NCBI GenBank assembly: GCA_027922465.2
Contig: BQMF02000586.1
Location: forward strand, 62,001-126,000
Length of the DNA stretch: 64,000 bases
Source of the DNA: Turritopsis dohrnii
Lineage: Eukaryota > Cnidaria > Hydrozoa > Anthoathecata > Oceaniidae
Reading direction: 5' to 3'
Within the stretch, counting starts at the first letter, position 1; every line of letters begins with the position of its first letter. This document shows positions 46,422-57,489 of this stretch, in pieces. Position numbers and translations under genes: made by a program. A model generated the notes under the pieces. That model was given only the letters and a program-made list of their open reading frames with translations. It was not told where the DNA came from and did not search any database.

Positions 46422-48567
46422 TTTAAAATGAAAAGTACTGCCCGCGCACAACTTTATAACATTACGTAATGCAATTTTCGATTGTTATTTTAACCAATTA
46501 AAATTCAAGAACGGAGACTTCTTCTAAAACGGAGGTAAATTTAAAGAGACATTTGACTACAGAACCTGCTTCAGCGCATCGCGGATGATTTGAATAAAAA
46601 CAAAAGAGTTCAATCTACTGTTATTTTTTCTACCTCCATGATCAAATGTAGCAACTGCTCCAGTATAACGGAGAAGTTCACGCCCAAATGTGGCGACCGC
46701 TGCAGTGTTGCCGGGCTGTAGGCGCTAAAATGTAGTGATCGCAAAAGCGTTGCGGAAATCCAAAATTTAATACACAGTGAACATTTATCTTTAGAGTTAG
46801 CAAAATATTAAAATGTTCACGCTGATTCTTCTATCTCTTATTCTAGAGCAAGAAAAATATTTATAGAAGGAATGTCGAAGGTCAAACCTATTCGGATTAC
46901 ACCCATTACGATCAGGAGGTACTTCCACAGCAGCGAATAATGACGTTAGTGAGCGTTTGATAGGGAAATGTGGGAGGTGGAACTCAGCTACAACTATGAA
47001 CAGATACATTAAAGACAACAAATCTAAAGGATTTCAGATTTCTTCTTCATTAGGCTTATAATACATCTTTTTGGCCTGATAATCGCCGCGAGACCAAATG
47101 CTCCATAGAAAGATGGTATGTTGTTTTCGTTTTCCTCGATAAGGAAGAGTAGATAAGAAGCGTAGTTTCCGACAGTCGAAGATAGTCGGAAACGCAGTTT
47201 CTTATCGACTCTAGATGGAGAGTAAGAAGGAGGGCGCGCATGGGTATTAATGTAATTAATCGCATACGCAGTAAACAATATAAAAAGGAGACACAGGTTC
47301 AAAAATATTTCTGAGGCGTTAACAGTAGCGTGTGTCAAGCTTTACGTTTAACTTTTGTTTCTTTTCTTTTTTTATGAAACATACGACGGAGAGCAAGTTT
47401 GCATCAGCACTAAATCACTCGTTGATGCGTGAAGGCATGGTTTGAACAATTTTGTACGGCCTTACCCCTCTAGGCTCAGTGGCTATGCATATATTAAGAT
47501 GAAAAAATATCTATAGAAGAAACTTCGAATTATCTTGAACTGTGATCATTCTTTTCTAAAGAAGATTTAAACGTTTTGTAAACAGAAGAGTCAAAAAGGT
47601 ATATATATATTTGTTTGTTTTTAGTGAAAACACAATAAATCCTAGTTTGTTTCATGTATGGGCTGTTATTCTTTTTAAGCTGTGCATACTGAAGCTCAGC
47701 TTAAGGTTCCTCCTCAGCTCCAACATCGGAAGTGTGTGTCTACTAATGTTTTAATGTAATGTTTGATGATAATATTTTACTGTTTTAATGTTGATCTGTT
47801 TTTAAGTTATATAGATTGTCAATGACCTTTATGGCTTTCCTAATCACAATAGCAAATTGAAACATCTTCTAATTGCCTGTAAAGTCAATACACAGCTAAT
47901 CATGCAACAATCCAAAATTTTCCATTCAGTTATATAAATATGTGTGTGGTGATTTAGGTAAGTTATAGGTATATATATACAGTGTGTCTTCATAAATCTT
48001 TGAATGTGAATAACTTTTTATTTTTTGCTGTAATAAACTTGATTTTTATATCACTCGATGGGAAATTCTGTAAACTTTTCAAAAATTAAAGTTTTGAAAT
48101 GTGGAAAAAATCAGGGAAGAAAAAAAATCAATTTTTGTCACGCACTATTAACTCCTGTCAGTCTCCTATCAAGTCTTTTCATGCCTCTATTTTCACATCT
48201 GTTTGTTAATCTTTTTATGGTGTCCATAACATCTTCTAAGCATGTTAATCTATCATAATATCTTCGTGAAGTCTATAAAAAATCACTGGCAGTACGTTAT
48301 GTTCAAAGATCTTATCAAGAGTAAGTTCATCTGAGAAATCTTTGCCATTGCATTCATACAGTGGAAGCACAAAAAGTATTTGAACAAATGAGACCGATCC
48401 TGAAGCTTACATTTCTCCAAAAGTAAAAGCCTGATGCAAACCATTTTAATTTTATTGAAGGAATGGATAGGCATGAAATAAAATAAGGCATGTTTTACAT
48501 TATGTTTCTACTACCAGATACACTTTACGTTTTAAGATTCAAAATCAAGTGCGTCTTATTATAAATA
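46422..48567. other. No recognised gene
   Basis: Contains the third copy of the 24480-type repeat (47650-47745). A TA-flanked ACAGTGTGTCTTCATAAA end at 47980 looks like one end of another mariner-type MITE. Open frames at 46797-47338 overlap one another and lack domains. Confidence 0.35.
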
Positions 48568-49110
48568 CAGTTACTCCCGCTTACTCGATCTCTCGCTATC
48601 TTGACGCCCACCTAACTCGACATAACTCTTTCGGTTCTTCCAGATTCGACGTTATTGAATGGAAATTTCTCGACACTTCTAATTCGACACCCGCCCATCT
48701 ACATATAAATATTTCGAGCCCTTGACAGAAACCTCGATATTTTCAAAATTTTAGTTTCTGTTATTTCCTTGATCATCTTTCTGAGTTAATGTCAGTCAAA
48801 ATCCTGTGAATTCAGGAGATGGAGATGGGCATGTGGAATGTACACTTCATTTTGTTGGCAAAGCAGGATATGTAAATATTCTTACACAACAGTATCATGC
48901 AATCAATGAACTTTAATTTTTGGAAACTTGTTATATGATGAAAATATATTCTAAATTAAGAAACACCTTAGTTTTTTCTTATTAAATTCTTTTAGATACT
49001 GTCCAAACCTAATAAAAGCAAAATAATAGGGGTGGACAAAAAAGTTGCGTTAAAAAAACCGCCCGCTAACTCGACCCCGGCCTCCTAACTCTACATGTTT
49101 CCCGGGCCCC
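48568..49110. mobile_element. Pogo/Tigger-like MITE or element ends
   Basis: ACAGTTACTCCCGCTTACTCGATCTCTCGC at 48568 and CGCCCGCTAACTCGACCCC near 49061 have the 'CAGT...CCGCTAACTCGA' look of pogo-type termini. A matching inverted end was not found, so the borders are uncertain. Confidence 0.4.
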
Positions 49111-49460
49111 CGCGATATTGAATTAGCTGGAGACAAAGTGTATGCAAACACAGAAAAGCTCGGCCTTTTCTGTACCTTAATTAGCAAGATTTTCAATTTA
49201 AAGAATGGAAAACCCATAGCTTGAAAACTGAGTAAGGGGAGAGTCACTCTTTAGTGGTTGCAAATGCACTGGGCCGTAGCTTATCCATGTTTGTTATTTT
49301 TTGGGAATTTATTGGGAATTTCCACGATGTTTAAAACACTTCAAACAATTACAGTGTCCCTAAAGCGATCAAAGAAGGGCTATGGTGAAAGATCAGCTGT
49401 TTGGGGATTGAGAAGGTAAGTGCAAGAAATAATTTAATATCAATAATGTTCTTTGCAAGA

Positions 49461-49700
49461 TTAACATCTGTCCCGGGCATCCTGAATTTGGAAAATTAAA
49501 ACCAATCTTTCAGTCACCCAACACAAAATCGATAATCCAAAGGGTGATACAATCTCTGCAGGTAAGGTATCGTGGACGAATACTTTAACTTCTATGGTTG
49601 CATGATTATCGATAACAACACTATAATCTACAGTATTAGTCTCATCTTGGAAAAATGTTACTATATTTATGTGGAGATGTTTGGCAAAGCTTTTTCTCAA
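49461..49700 (-). other. Open frame of unknown nature
   Basis: 79 codons with ordinary composition (VDYSVVIDNHATIEVKVFVH). No domain recognised and no clear splice context. Possibly an exon remnant, possibly chance. Confidence 0.2.
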
Positions 49701-49728
49701 AAAAAAAAACGACTAAGAATGATCTTAA

Positions 49729-49947
49729 AGTGACGCAGAAGATGCTTTCTTTGAATTAAAATATGATTTAGATGACTTAAAATCTGAACTTATTAAACTG
49801 CAAAAAAGGATGCGTGATTTCCACTTGTTTGCTAGTGAATCGTACGTCCAGACGCTTTGTCACAGATTGGAACCTATTTGCAGAAAAAGTCAGCAGAATG
49901 TTGCAATTACCAACTTCTATTTAAGAAAAAAAAGCATTGCAAAATAA
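49729..49947 (+). pseudogene. Transposase C-terminus remnant (pogo/Tigger-like)
   Basis: Open from just after a TAA to 49947. It reads as an acidic helix (AFFELKYDLDDLKSELIKLQ), then LEPICRKSQQ and NVAITNFYLRKK. Tigger/pogo and Jerky-type proteins end in a similar 'qttItdFf.kk' tail after a helical segment. The nearby pogo-like ends support this. The catalytic domain is missing. Confidence 0.4.
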
Positions 49948-50215
49948 AACATCAACCGCAAACACGTTTTAGCAATCGCTGTAGCGCCTGTTTCATGTCA
50001 GATCAAATACAATTTTAATTAATTTCTATTGAAGTAGTAGTATACCAACAACGAGTAATTATTAATTATTGACAATAAATTTCGGATTACTTAATCCATC
50101 ATCAGGTCATCTGAAAGCATGATAAAAACAGTGAAAAACATCTATAAAATTCATCACACACATACTCTTATATATATATACAATTGTTAAAATGAGAAAT
50201 GAGAAATCAAACTTA

Positions 50216-50836
50216 CAGTGTGTTTCGTAATGTTGAAAATAGAAATTTTAATGTTTTTTTTAAATGAATATACCGAATTTCAAAATAATTTTTACATCAA
50301 TAGAAAGCCATTTTCAAGCTCTTTCAGCTAGTATATTTGTGTGAAAAATGGAAAAGTGGGTTTTGAAAAATAAGGAAAATGTCATCGAAAAATGTAATTA
50401 AATTTTTAATGGTCGATTAGCACGTAGTTTAATTACATCGTGCTTATTGTTTCAAAACACTGAATCCATTCAAATTTTTCATTAATTTTATGTTTGCGCT
50501 GAGACCCCCTATTTGATATTTTAAAACATAAAAGTTTAACGTTTTTCGTGAACACACAGCTTAAATTTGTTTATTGTTTTCCAAATTGCTGTCATTGTTT
50601 CAAAAAATATTTTCTTTTCATTCACATCTTAATCGACCATTAAAAATTTAATTACATTTTTCCAAGACATTTTCCTTATTTTTTCAAAAACCACTTTTTT
50701 ATTTTTCACAAAAACATACTATCCGAAAGAACTTCAAAATGGCTTTCCAACGGTGTAAAAATTGTTTTGAAATTCGGTATATTCATTTAAAAAAACGGCA
50801 TTAAAATTTCCTTTTCCAACATTACGAAACACATTG
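50216..50836 (+). mobile_element. Long-TIR foldback MITE, copy 3
   Basis: 621 bp with CAGTGTGTTTCG / inverse ends and TA flanks, same inner orientation as copy 2. Confidence 0.75.
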
Positions 50837-51906
50837 TATATCTTAATTACAAACGCACGGCTTTTGTGTTCGTCCTTTGTGTTGAGATCGGGCTTGTAAG
50901 CTTTAATCATTAACACCTCAAGTGTCATTAGGTAGTTAACAGATTTCGTGCTTGAACATACAGTGTTTCCAAGAGAAAGTGGGCACCTAACTTTCAATAG
51001 GTATATCTTTTGTTTTTCGTCCTTGTTTTTTTCAATTTTTATATTGACAGAAAGAAAATTTTTTGCTCTTTCTAAATATACGACCTTTTTCATAGAAAAA
51101 ACAAATTTTCGGGAAATATAATCGATTTTACCATGAAACCATGACATTAAATCAATAATGATCAATTAACGCTTGCTTGAATAGGAGTTAATGACTCGAT
51201 TAGCATGGGAAATCATATAAAACTAAAATATTGTAATAAAGCTGCGCTTATACAAGGAAAACTTTACGTTTTTACAAGCTTGAAACATGAAGTTTCATTT
51301 CTAAAACTTTTTTACAAAGATTTAAGAACTTTGAACCGTGCTTTTTGATGGTGGATTTCTACCCAGAAACTGTTGTCTAAAAGCCTCACTAACAGACTCA
51401 TGAAACTTTCTTCTTATGATTGAATGAATTTTATAAAACGTTTGTTTTCTCGCTTATAAAGATTTTGGCAATGCTTTAGGAATATGAAATTATTAAATCA
51501 TAATAAAAAATTTAAGAAATACACAATGAAAAAAAGTTTGTGCCTTCTAAAAAAATTCGTGACAAAATTAGCACAACACCACCAACAGCGGTTGTTTCAA
51601 CGAAACAAAAGGCTAATTGCAGAGATAGGAAAGTGCCGATGTTGGCCCAAAATTGTATCTCGATCATATGATTTCGGGAATTTCCCTACTATAGCTAATA
51701 TTATCATCATATAAGATCTTTGTTTTCATAACGCGATACGAGTTATGAAACGTATTATATTTGATTACGTAAGCAGTTTCTATTATTATAACCACAAATT
51801 ACTCATAATTGTAAACAATTAAATATCTCATAAAAATGTCCATGGGGAAATACCCGATTGTAGTAAAAGCAGTTTGTAGCAGTTTAAACTTTATAATATA
51901 AATAAG
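50837..51906. other. No recognised gene; left border zone of the Polinton
   Basis: The Polinton's left terminal repeat should lie in or near this stretch, but its right partner is beyond the window, so the border cannot be set. The open frame at 51484-51714 has no domain. Confidence 0.35.
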
Positions 51907-51981
51907 CTAACAATACATATAACGCACAGACACACACAGATCATCGATGCAGTCAAAAAGATCTTCAAAGTCAATATCCAT
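51907..51981 (-). CDS. Possible 24-residue acidic peptide
   Basis: Starts MDIDFEDLFDCIDDL and ends at TAG 51907. It lies 45 bases past the PolB stop. Its acidic composition is unlike chance AT-rich sequence, but the length is too small to be sure. Confidence 0.15.
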   Translation of the reverse strand: MDIDFEDLFDCIDDLCVSVRYMYC

Positions 51982-52026
51982 AGGTATCGTTTATTTTGTT
52001 TTTTTACCTCTTACCTCTTTGTTATC

Positions 52027-55000
52027 TTATACATATCTATAATGTCCTCTAGCATATGTAGCAATACCATCTTTTACAATAATTCTTTTGTCATCATCCG
52101 CATTGAGAGCGAGTTTGTTTGTTTTTATAGTGTGAACATCATGCTTAATCGATTGAAAGGTCATCTGTTCTCTGTAAACATTCTTACCATCGAACAAGCA
52201 TCTCTTGTAATCATCAAACCCCATGGTCTTCTTTACTACGCACTTCTTGACTCCCTTGCACTTCTTGTCTTCTTTTCCATCCAGCTGTTTATATGCATAT
52301 GTCTTCGCTCTTAGAGCGACAAACTCTGTCATTATCTTACCACCCAACTCATCTTTCATTAGACCGATGACTTTCTTATTCAAACCTATAGGTAAAGGTC
52401 TATTATCTTTCTTATCGTACGCTGAAGTGTCGAATCTCAAAGCTACATCATCAGCAATATCTTTGTAGAAGTCGTCGGTTTTGATGTGATAGACAAAGCT
52501 GTCTGTATCCATATAGCAGAGCTTTAGATTGTCACCATATTTTGGTCTCATGTAATCATAGTGAAACTCGTACATAATCGTCTTTGACAAATCAAGAACT
52601 GTAGGTCCCAGATAGATCGGCTTGTTCAACACGAGTTTGATCTTTTGCATTTCAGCAGCCATCAAATGTTCACTGAAACAGATACTACCCTTGAAACTAG
52701 GTTTCATCACCAGCTTCTCATATTGTTCTTTCTTGGTAGCCAAGCGTATGTCTTTATGTTTACGTTGATTCTCCATAGTTTTACCAAAGACTGAATTGTT
52801 CATGAGCTTGAAAAAGTCCTTTTCAAAGTCATTCTTTGATTTAGTACGCAAATTGGTGTTGAAATCGACGTACGGCTTCAACCATGCACTTTGTCTAAAT
52901 TTCAGTACTCTATGAACCTTCTCAAGAACAAGACCATGCTTCAGCGCTTGATCAAGTGCGCGGATATGAATAATATAGTTCTTCTTGTCTGAAAGACATG
53001 GAGTTAGCTTTTCTACACCATTGATCTTCTTTCGCTCAGGCATAAACGGAAGATCGTTATGTGAATCATGAAGCTCCTGAGGATAGTTCACATCAACTTC
53101 AAGAAGATAACCATATTTACCGTCTTTCTCAGTCAACTTTGAAATGAAATCGGCGGTAAATTTATTAGCATCTACCCACTTGAAATTCCCTGTCGGTAGC
53201 TTCTGAATCATAGCCCATCCATATAGATTGTTTGCATCAAGATATTGGAGATAGCTACTTTCTTCAGTCTTCTTATATTTAGCATCCATATACTTGTTAT
53301 TAGCTTTAGCATGTCTATGAACAGCCTGACAGAGACCTCCTCTAATACCTTGCTCTACGAAGAGAAACATATCCATATCTGACAACAGATCCAGCTCAAC
53401 CTCTGTCTTTTTCAAACATGCTTGCCAAGCTAATCCTGGAGCAGTGTAAAAATGTGCAGGATCCAGTTTATAGTTTGTTATACATGTTTCCCTAAAAGTC
53501 TCAAAAACATCAGCAAGCAATAGAACGTCTGTCTTGAGATAGAGATCATGATACGCACCCATATTTTTATTTTTCATGTGTTTCCACACCTTCTGTGCAT
53601 GTGTATAATCAGCATCACTGATACCTTTCATGTTCAACTTGCTGTAAAAAGCATCTTTCGGTGGGAGCTTAGTTTCGTTAAACTTATCAAAAGAATCAAT
53701 GTATTCATAAGGATAAACTCCTTTTCTTCTCAATAGTTTGAATTGCTCATCACCCTTGAAGAATTTTCGAAGGTTTTTACACTGATCGTCGGATAGATTG
53801 TTTACCAAGTTATCCAGACTACTAGCCATGAAACGCACACTATCGATGAATCTCAACTGTATCTTTTGAACCCTAGTCACCCCATTTTTATCAATGTATT
53901 CACCAACCTTAACATCCAATGAGAAAGAGATATATTTTTCTTTGTTTTCAGCGATGACGGCAATCCCTTCATCTCCATACTGTTTGGCTAGTTCTTTGAT
54001 AAATAGATGAGCATCATATCCGCTCAGATTGTGAAAGACGATCGGGATGTATTTAGGCACTTTGTAACGGAGATTACAAGACTGATGTGCAGCTCCACGA
54101 AATTTACCAGTAAAATGACAGTGATCCCTAACCTTAATATTATCTTTTTCAAATTCTTTCATACATATGTGACATTTATCTGAATCAATAAATCCCTGTT
54201 CCTCTTCATATGTAAGGTCTCGCATTCTCTGTTTAGGAAACATATTGTATAGCCTTTTCACTTCACCTACCGCATGATCCACAAAACGTAAAACACAGTC
54301 TTCACCTCGATAAAGCGTTAGAGGGTCTGAAACTTCACCATGAGCAAATTTGCTATAACAACAGAAGCCTGTGGGGATATGTATACCAACCTTTTTAGTG
54401 GATGATCCAATAACGCTACGCGGTTCTTTACAAACCTCTTTTGACAAAGCTTCGAAATCAGCATACATTATGAAAGGGGCTTTGAGCTGGTACTGACCGT
54501 CATGAAACTTAACGGTGCTACCCTCATTTGGCATCTCAATCTTCGCAACATCGTTATTTTTACAATATTCAAAGTGTTCATCTCGTGTTTTCTCACTTGA
54601 GAATCCATTGAGGCAATTCAAACAATAATGCTCCTTATGTTCATGATTCGAGTTGACCTTACTCAAGACACCGCTCAAGTTCTTTACAGCTATATAATGT
54701 CTCTTTTCCTCTTCACATAGTAAAAACAAAACAACCGTTTCTTTGCGATCAAGATGCTTCGACTTACGACACATATAGATACCTTCTTTCTCGTCTTTTG
54801 TTAAAACATGCACAGCGATATCAGGGTTCCTCCTCTCAAACAAATCTATTTTATTTAGCGCCATTGGAAACGATAAACCCTCCCAATTATATTTATCAAT
54901 GTGTTTCTTGAGATTCATTATCCTTTGTGGATTTTTCTTAATCTCATTGTGGTTCAAAGCAGCAGTAACAGCCCATTTGAAACACTCTTCATCATCTTCG

Positions 55001-55884
55001 TTATGCGGATTGATCACTGATTTCTTACCACTGAAATTCTTAGGTAGCGGTAAGTAAGAGCTGCCTCTCGTTAGTTTTAGTTTGTGAAAGTCCACATCAA
55101 TATTTAAAATTTTATCGATAACAAAGCCGGATTGAGGTAACGCAGGGTTTTCAACCTGTTCGATTATCTTATTGAACATCTTATTAATAACATCAGATAT
55201 ATCGCTTTCATTGTGAATTGTTTCCATATTGCTATTGAACGCCTTATCGACGTAGATTGTTGCTTCAGGATTGGATAGATCTTCTTTTCTCCATTTGATC
55301 CACACAGTTGCTTGAATTTTTATTGATTTTTTATTTTTGAGTTCTCTCATAATCAGATCACTTAAAATGGGTCGAACCTTTTCGAGAAACGAATCAACAT
55401 CCTTTTTTCCATCTGAGTTTATCTTGAACCTTTTGTAAGAACCCTCAAACGCCATTTCAATGGGGACAAACGATTTTGGTTTCACTAATTTTTCATCTTT
55501 TTCATCATTCTTCCTCTTGTAGAGATTGAGAATCTTCTTCTTCATCTCTCTGAAAGCGCTACTCACTTTCTCACGAATAGGTTTAGGTGTATGACTTACC
55601 AACCACTCCTTCAACTCATCCAACTTGCTTTTTACCTGAGGTCTATTTTTTGTCATTTCTTGCTGCTCAAACAAATCCATATCTTGTTGGGTAGGAATAA
55701 ATGGAACAGGTCTTGGTGGTGGAACAGGTCGGTTAAACCTAGCAGGTCTTGGTAGCGGAACAGGTCGGACAGGTGGGTTTGCTAATAATTCGATCAACTC
55801 AGCTTTTCTGAGTTTTGAGTAGCCATGTAGACCGCGTTCTCTTGCAAGAGCTTTTAATTCAACAACAGTATTTCGTGAAGTCAT
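52027..55884 (-). CDS. polB: Protein-primed family B DNA polymerase (Polinton PolB)
   Basis: 1285 residues, ATG at 55884, uninterrupted. Domains: SAP-like DNA-binding region (about 5-37), a proline/arginine-rich linker (38-65), a region with INPHNEDDEECFKWAVTAAL (291-310) and HYIAVKNLS (396-404) common in Maverick polymerases, a CLNC...HFEYC zinc site (421-441), exonuclease I YADFEAL (474), an endonuclease-VII-like HNH/zinc insert (CHIC, then DHCHFTGKFRGAAHQSCN, 571-604), exonuclease II FHNLSGYD (617), exonuclease III YLKTDVLLLAD (782), polymerase A YLDANNLYG (D883), B KLMNNSVFGKT (1026), C YMDTDSF (D1126, D1128) and KTYAY (1194). All catalytic residues are present. It copies the element from a protein primer. 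The AAAAGTGA box and a TATA-like stretch lie upstream. Confidence 0.95.
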   Translation of the reverse strand: MTSRNTVVELKALARERGLHGYSKLRKAELIELLANPPVRPVPLPRPARFNRPVPPPRPVPFIPTQQDMDLFEQQEMTKNRPQVKSKLDELKEWLVSHTPKPIREKVSSAFREMKKKILNLYKRKNDEKDEKLVKPKSFVPIEMAFEGSYKRFKINSDGKKDVDSFLEKVRPILSDLIMRELKNKKSIKIQATVWIKWRKEDLSNPEATIYVDKAFNSNMETIHNESDISDVINKMFNKIIEQVENPALPQSGFVIDKILNIDVDFHKLKLTRGSSYLPLPKNFSGKKSVINPHNEDDEECFKWAVTAALNHNEIKKNPQRIMNLKKHIDKYNWEGLSFPMALNKIDLFERRNPDIAVHVLTKDEKEGIYMCRKSKHLDRKETVVLFLLCEEEKRHYIAVKNLSGVLSKVNSNHEHKEHYCLNCLNGFSSEKTRDEHFEYCKNNDVAKIEMPNEGSTVKFHDGQYQLKAPFIMYADFEALSKEVCKEPRSVIGSSTKKVGIHIPTGFCCYSKFAHGEVSDPLTLYRGEDCVLRFVDHAVGEVKRLYNMFPKQRMRDLTYEEEQGFIDSDKCHICMKEFEKDNIKVRDHCHFTGKFRGAAHQSCNLRYKVPKYIPIVFHNLSGYDAHLFIKELAKQYGDEGIAVIAENKEKYISFSLDVKVGEYIDKNGVTRVQKIQLRFIDSVRFMASSLDNLVNNLSDDQCKNLRKFFKGDEQFKLLRRKGVYPYEYIDSFDKFNETKLPPKDAFYSKLNMKGISDADYTHAQKVWKHMKNKNMGAYHDLYLKTDVLLLADVFETFRETCITNYKLDPAHFYTAPGLAWQACLKKTEVELDLLSDMDMFLFVEQGIRGGLCQAVHRHAKANNKYMDAKYKKTEESSYLQYLDANNLYGWAMIQKLPTGNFKWVDANKFTADFISKLTEKDGKYGYLLEVDVNYPQELHDSHNDLPFMPERKKINGVEKLTPCLSDKKNYIIHIRALDQALKHGLVLEKVHRVLKFRQSAWLKPYVDFNTNLRTKSKNDFEKDFFKLMNNSVFGKTMENQRKHKDIRLATKKEQYEKLVMKPSFKGSICFSEHLMAAEMQKIKLVLNKPIYLGPTVLDLSKTIMYEFHYDYMRPKYGDNLKLCYMDTDSFVYHIKTDDFYKDIADDVALRFDTSAYDKKDNRPLPIGLNKKVIGLMKDELGGKIMTEFVALRAKTYAYKQLDGKEDKKCKGVKKCVVKKTMGFDDYKRCLFDGKNVYREQMTFQSIKHDVHTIKTNKLALNADDDKRIIVKDGIATYARGHYRYV

Positions 55885-55908
55885 ATTGTATAATTATTAT
55901 TTGTGTAA

Positions 55909-55943
55909 TATATACCACGATTATATCTTTTTAAATCACTTTT
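55909..55943 (-). promoter_or_regulatory. PolB upstream region: AAAAGTGA box plus TATA
   Basis: AAAAGTGA at 55943-55936, a GATATAAT and a TATATA between it and the ATG at 55884. The same box is found at similar distance before two other replication-side genes. Confidence 0.45.
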
Positions 55944-56006
55944 ATAAATTTTCAATTATCATTTTCCAATTTTTCATCCAAAAGATTCGTAACCTTTGTG
56001 TTCTAT

Positions 56007-56035
56007 TTTTGTTACTCGTTGATTAAGTAACAAAA
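56007..56035. terminator. Hairpin past the SAP-like gene (10 bp stem)
   Basis: TTTTGTTACT, loop CGTTGATTA, AGTAACAAAA. It starts 15 bases past the stop of the 56050-56331 gene. It shares the GTTAC/GTAAC core with the hairpins at 59820 and 61934. Confidence 0.55.
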
Positions 56036-56049
56036 GCGAGGTCAATTAT

Positions 56050-56331
56050 TTATTTTTTGTAAACTCTCTTCTCTCTCTTAGCGTTATAACGTTTTTGAGA
56101 GCTGAGATATTTTTCTCTGTTATTTTTTATCCAGTTTAAACAGTATTTATTAACCGTTTGTTTCGTATCAGGATCGAGAATATAAGATGGATCCTCATCA
56201 TTTTTCTCAAGCACCTCGAGTAATTTAGCTTTGTTCATTAGGTTAGCATATTTTATTTTTCGTGACGCACATAATTTTCGTAAAGCGTCACGAGTCATTG
56301 ACTTGTAATCTGATTCTGTTTTGTCGGTCAT
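56050..56331 (-). CDS. Small SAP-domain-like DNA-binding protein
   Basis: 93 residues. Residues about 12-46 (TRDALRKLCASRKIKYANLM, then KAKLLEVLEK) have the two-helix pattern of a SAP domain, close in style to the N-terminus of the neighbouring PolB. The C-terminal half is basic (REKYLSSQKRYNAKREKRV), which fits nucleic-acid binding. It lies between PolB and the integrase, divergent from the integrase with 108 bases between the starts. The AAAAGTGA box and TATATAAAG lie just upstream. Function by analogy: binding of element DNA during replication or packaging; unproven. Confidence 0.7.
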   Translation of the reverse strand: MTDKTESDYKSMTRDALRKLCASRKIKYANLMNKAKLLEVLEKNDEDPSYILDPDTKQTVNKYCLNWIKNNREKYLSSQKRYNAKREKRVYKK

Positions 56332-56345
56332 GTTTATGTTTATGC

Positions 56346-56383
56346 TTTATATAAAGATAATAAACAACGTTTAAGTCACTTTT
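56346..56383 (-). promoter_or_regulatory. Divergent promoter region with AAAAGTGA box
   Basis: TATATAAAG at about 56346-56355 and AAAAGTGA at 56383-56376 (minus strand), 44 bases before the SAP gene ATG. On the other strand a TAAATAAA run precedes the integrase ATG. Confidence 0.45.
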
Positions 56384-56439
56384 CTCGTGTCATTTTGTTA
56401 AAAAAAAATGAGCTAAAATAAACGTTGTTTATAAATAAA

Positions 56440-57423
56440 ATGTCAGACATTAAACTTCAAGAGATTTATTATCAACCTCAAAACTTATGGAAAGGGCAAA
56501 AGGCTGTTCGCAATCTAAGAGGATTCGACTTCAAACCGAAGGTAATTAAGAAGTGGCTATCAAAACAAGCTTTGTGGCAAGTACATTTACCAGCACCGAA
56601 ACATGTTGAACGTTCACATTATGAGGTAACTAAACCGAATGAGATTCATCAATTTGATATATTGTATATGCCTAGTGATATGTTGTATGGTAATAAATAC
56701 AAGTACATTTTGTCTGGTATCGATGTTGCTTCACGCTATAAGGTGGCTCGACCTTTGAATACTAAGAGAGCGAAAGAGGTTGCCGCTATGATCGAAGACA
56801 TCTACAAGGTTGGACCCTTAAACTATCCAAAAGTATTTCAATGTGATAACGGTTCAGAATTGAAAGCGGATGTATCAAAATTGTTGGAGAAGAATAATGT
56901 TGAAATTAAAAGAGCAACTACTAAATATAAGCATACCCATACAGCTTTTGTTGAGGCATTGAACAAGATACTTGCTGAAAATTTATTCAAAATACAAGAT
57001 GCTCAAGAACTGAACGATTCGGAAAAGGTATCATCTACGTGGGTCAAATATTTGTATAAACTTGTGAATAGATTAAACGATACGAAGACGCAGATGATCG
57101 GTATGAAACCGAAAGATGCTGTCAAATTGAAAGAGGTGCCTCTCACTAAACGTGAGAGCTATCCACCTGAAGTAGAGCTACCTCAAGATGGTTTGTATAG
57201 ATATCTATTGCAACCGGGTGAAGAGCACGATGACCATCGAAAAAGAGCAACAGATAGGATATGGTCAAAGAAGACATATAGATTGAGTGAGGTAATAGAG
57301 CAACCTGGTAACCGTGTAATGTATTACCTTCAAGATGGACCTGAACGATCTTTTGTGAAAGAAGAGTTGATGTTGATACCTGAGGAAAGAGAGCTACCTC
57401 CTGATTATGTGCAAGGTTGGTGA
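56440..57423 (+). CDS. int: Polinton integrase (retroviral-type DDE, c-int)
   Basis: 327 residues from the ATG at 56440 (AAAATGTCAGAC); the frame extends five codons upstream only through a TTG. The core has Asp73 (HQFDILYMP), Asp136 (FQCDNGSEL) and Glu172 (AFVEALN), a D-x35-E spacing typical of retroviral and Polinton integrases. HTTAF-like THTAFVEALN is also as expected. The C-terminus (RIWSKKTYRLSEVIEQ, MYYLQDG, PERSFVKEELMLI) has the shape of an SH3/chromo-like tail. I see no N-terminal HHCC zinc finger. It inserts the element with a short target duplication. The gene is intact and is convergent with the next gene, with a hairpin between. Confidence 0.93.
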   Translation: MSDIKLQEIYYQPQNLWKGQKAVRNLRGFDFKPKVIKKWLSKQALWQVHLPAPKHVERSHYEVTKPNEIHQFDILYMPSDMLYGNKYKYILSGIDVASRYKVARPLNTKRAKEVAAMIEDIYKVGPLNYPKVFQCDNGSELKADVSKLLEKNNVEIKRATTKYKHTHTAFVEALNKILAENLFKIQDAQELNDSEKVSSTWVKYLYKLVNRLNDTKTQMIGMKPKDAVKLKEVPLTKRESYPPEVELPQDGLYRYLLQPGEEHDDHRKRATDRIWSKKTYRLSEVIEQPGNRVMYYLQDGPERSFVKEELMLIPEERELPPDYVQGW

Positions 57424-57446
57424 ATCATACATCTCATACAAAAAGT

Positions 57447-57471
57447 ATCTTTACTTGTTTCTAGTAAAGAT
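57447..57471. terminator. Hairpin at the convergent int junction (9 bp stem, 7 nt loop)
   Basis: ATCTTTACT, loop TGTTTCT, AGTAAAGAT. It lies between the integrase stop (57423) and the stop of the convergent gene (57490). Confidence 0.6.
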
Positions 57472-57489
57472 GAGTCGATGAGATTTTAT

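Noticed and set aside
52042..53736. Plus-strand open frames over PolB
   Set aside because: They are shadows of the minus-strand PolB gene and have hydrophobic, low-information content.
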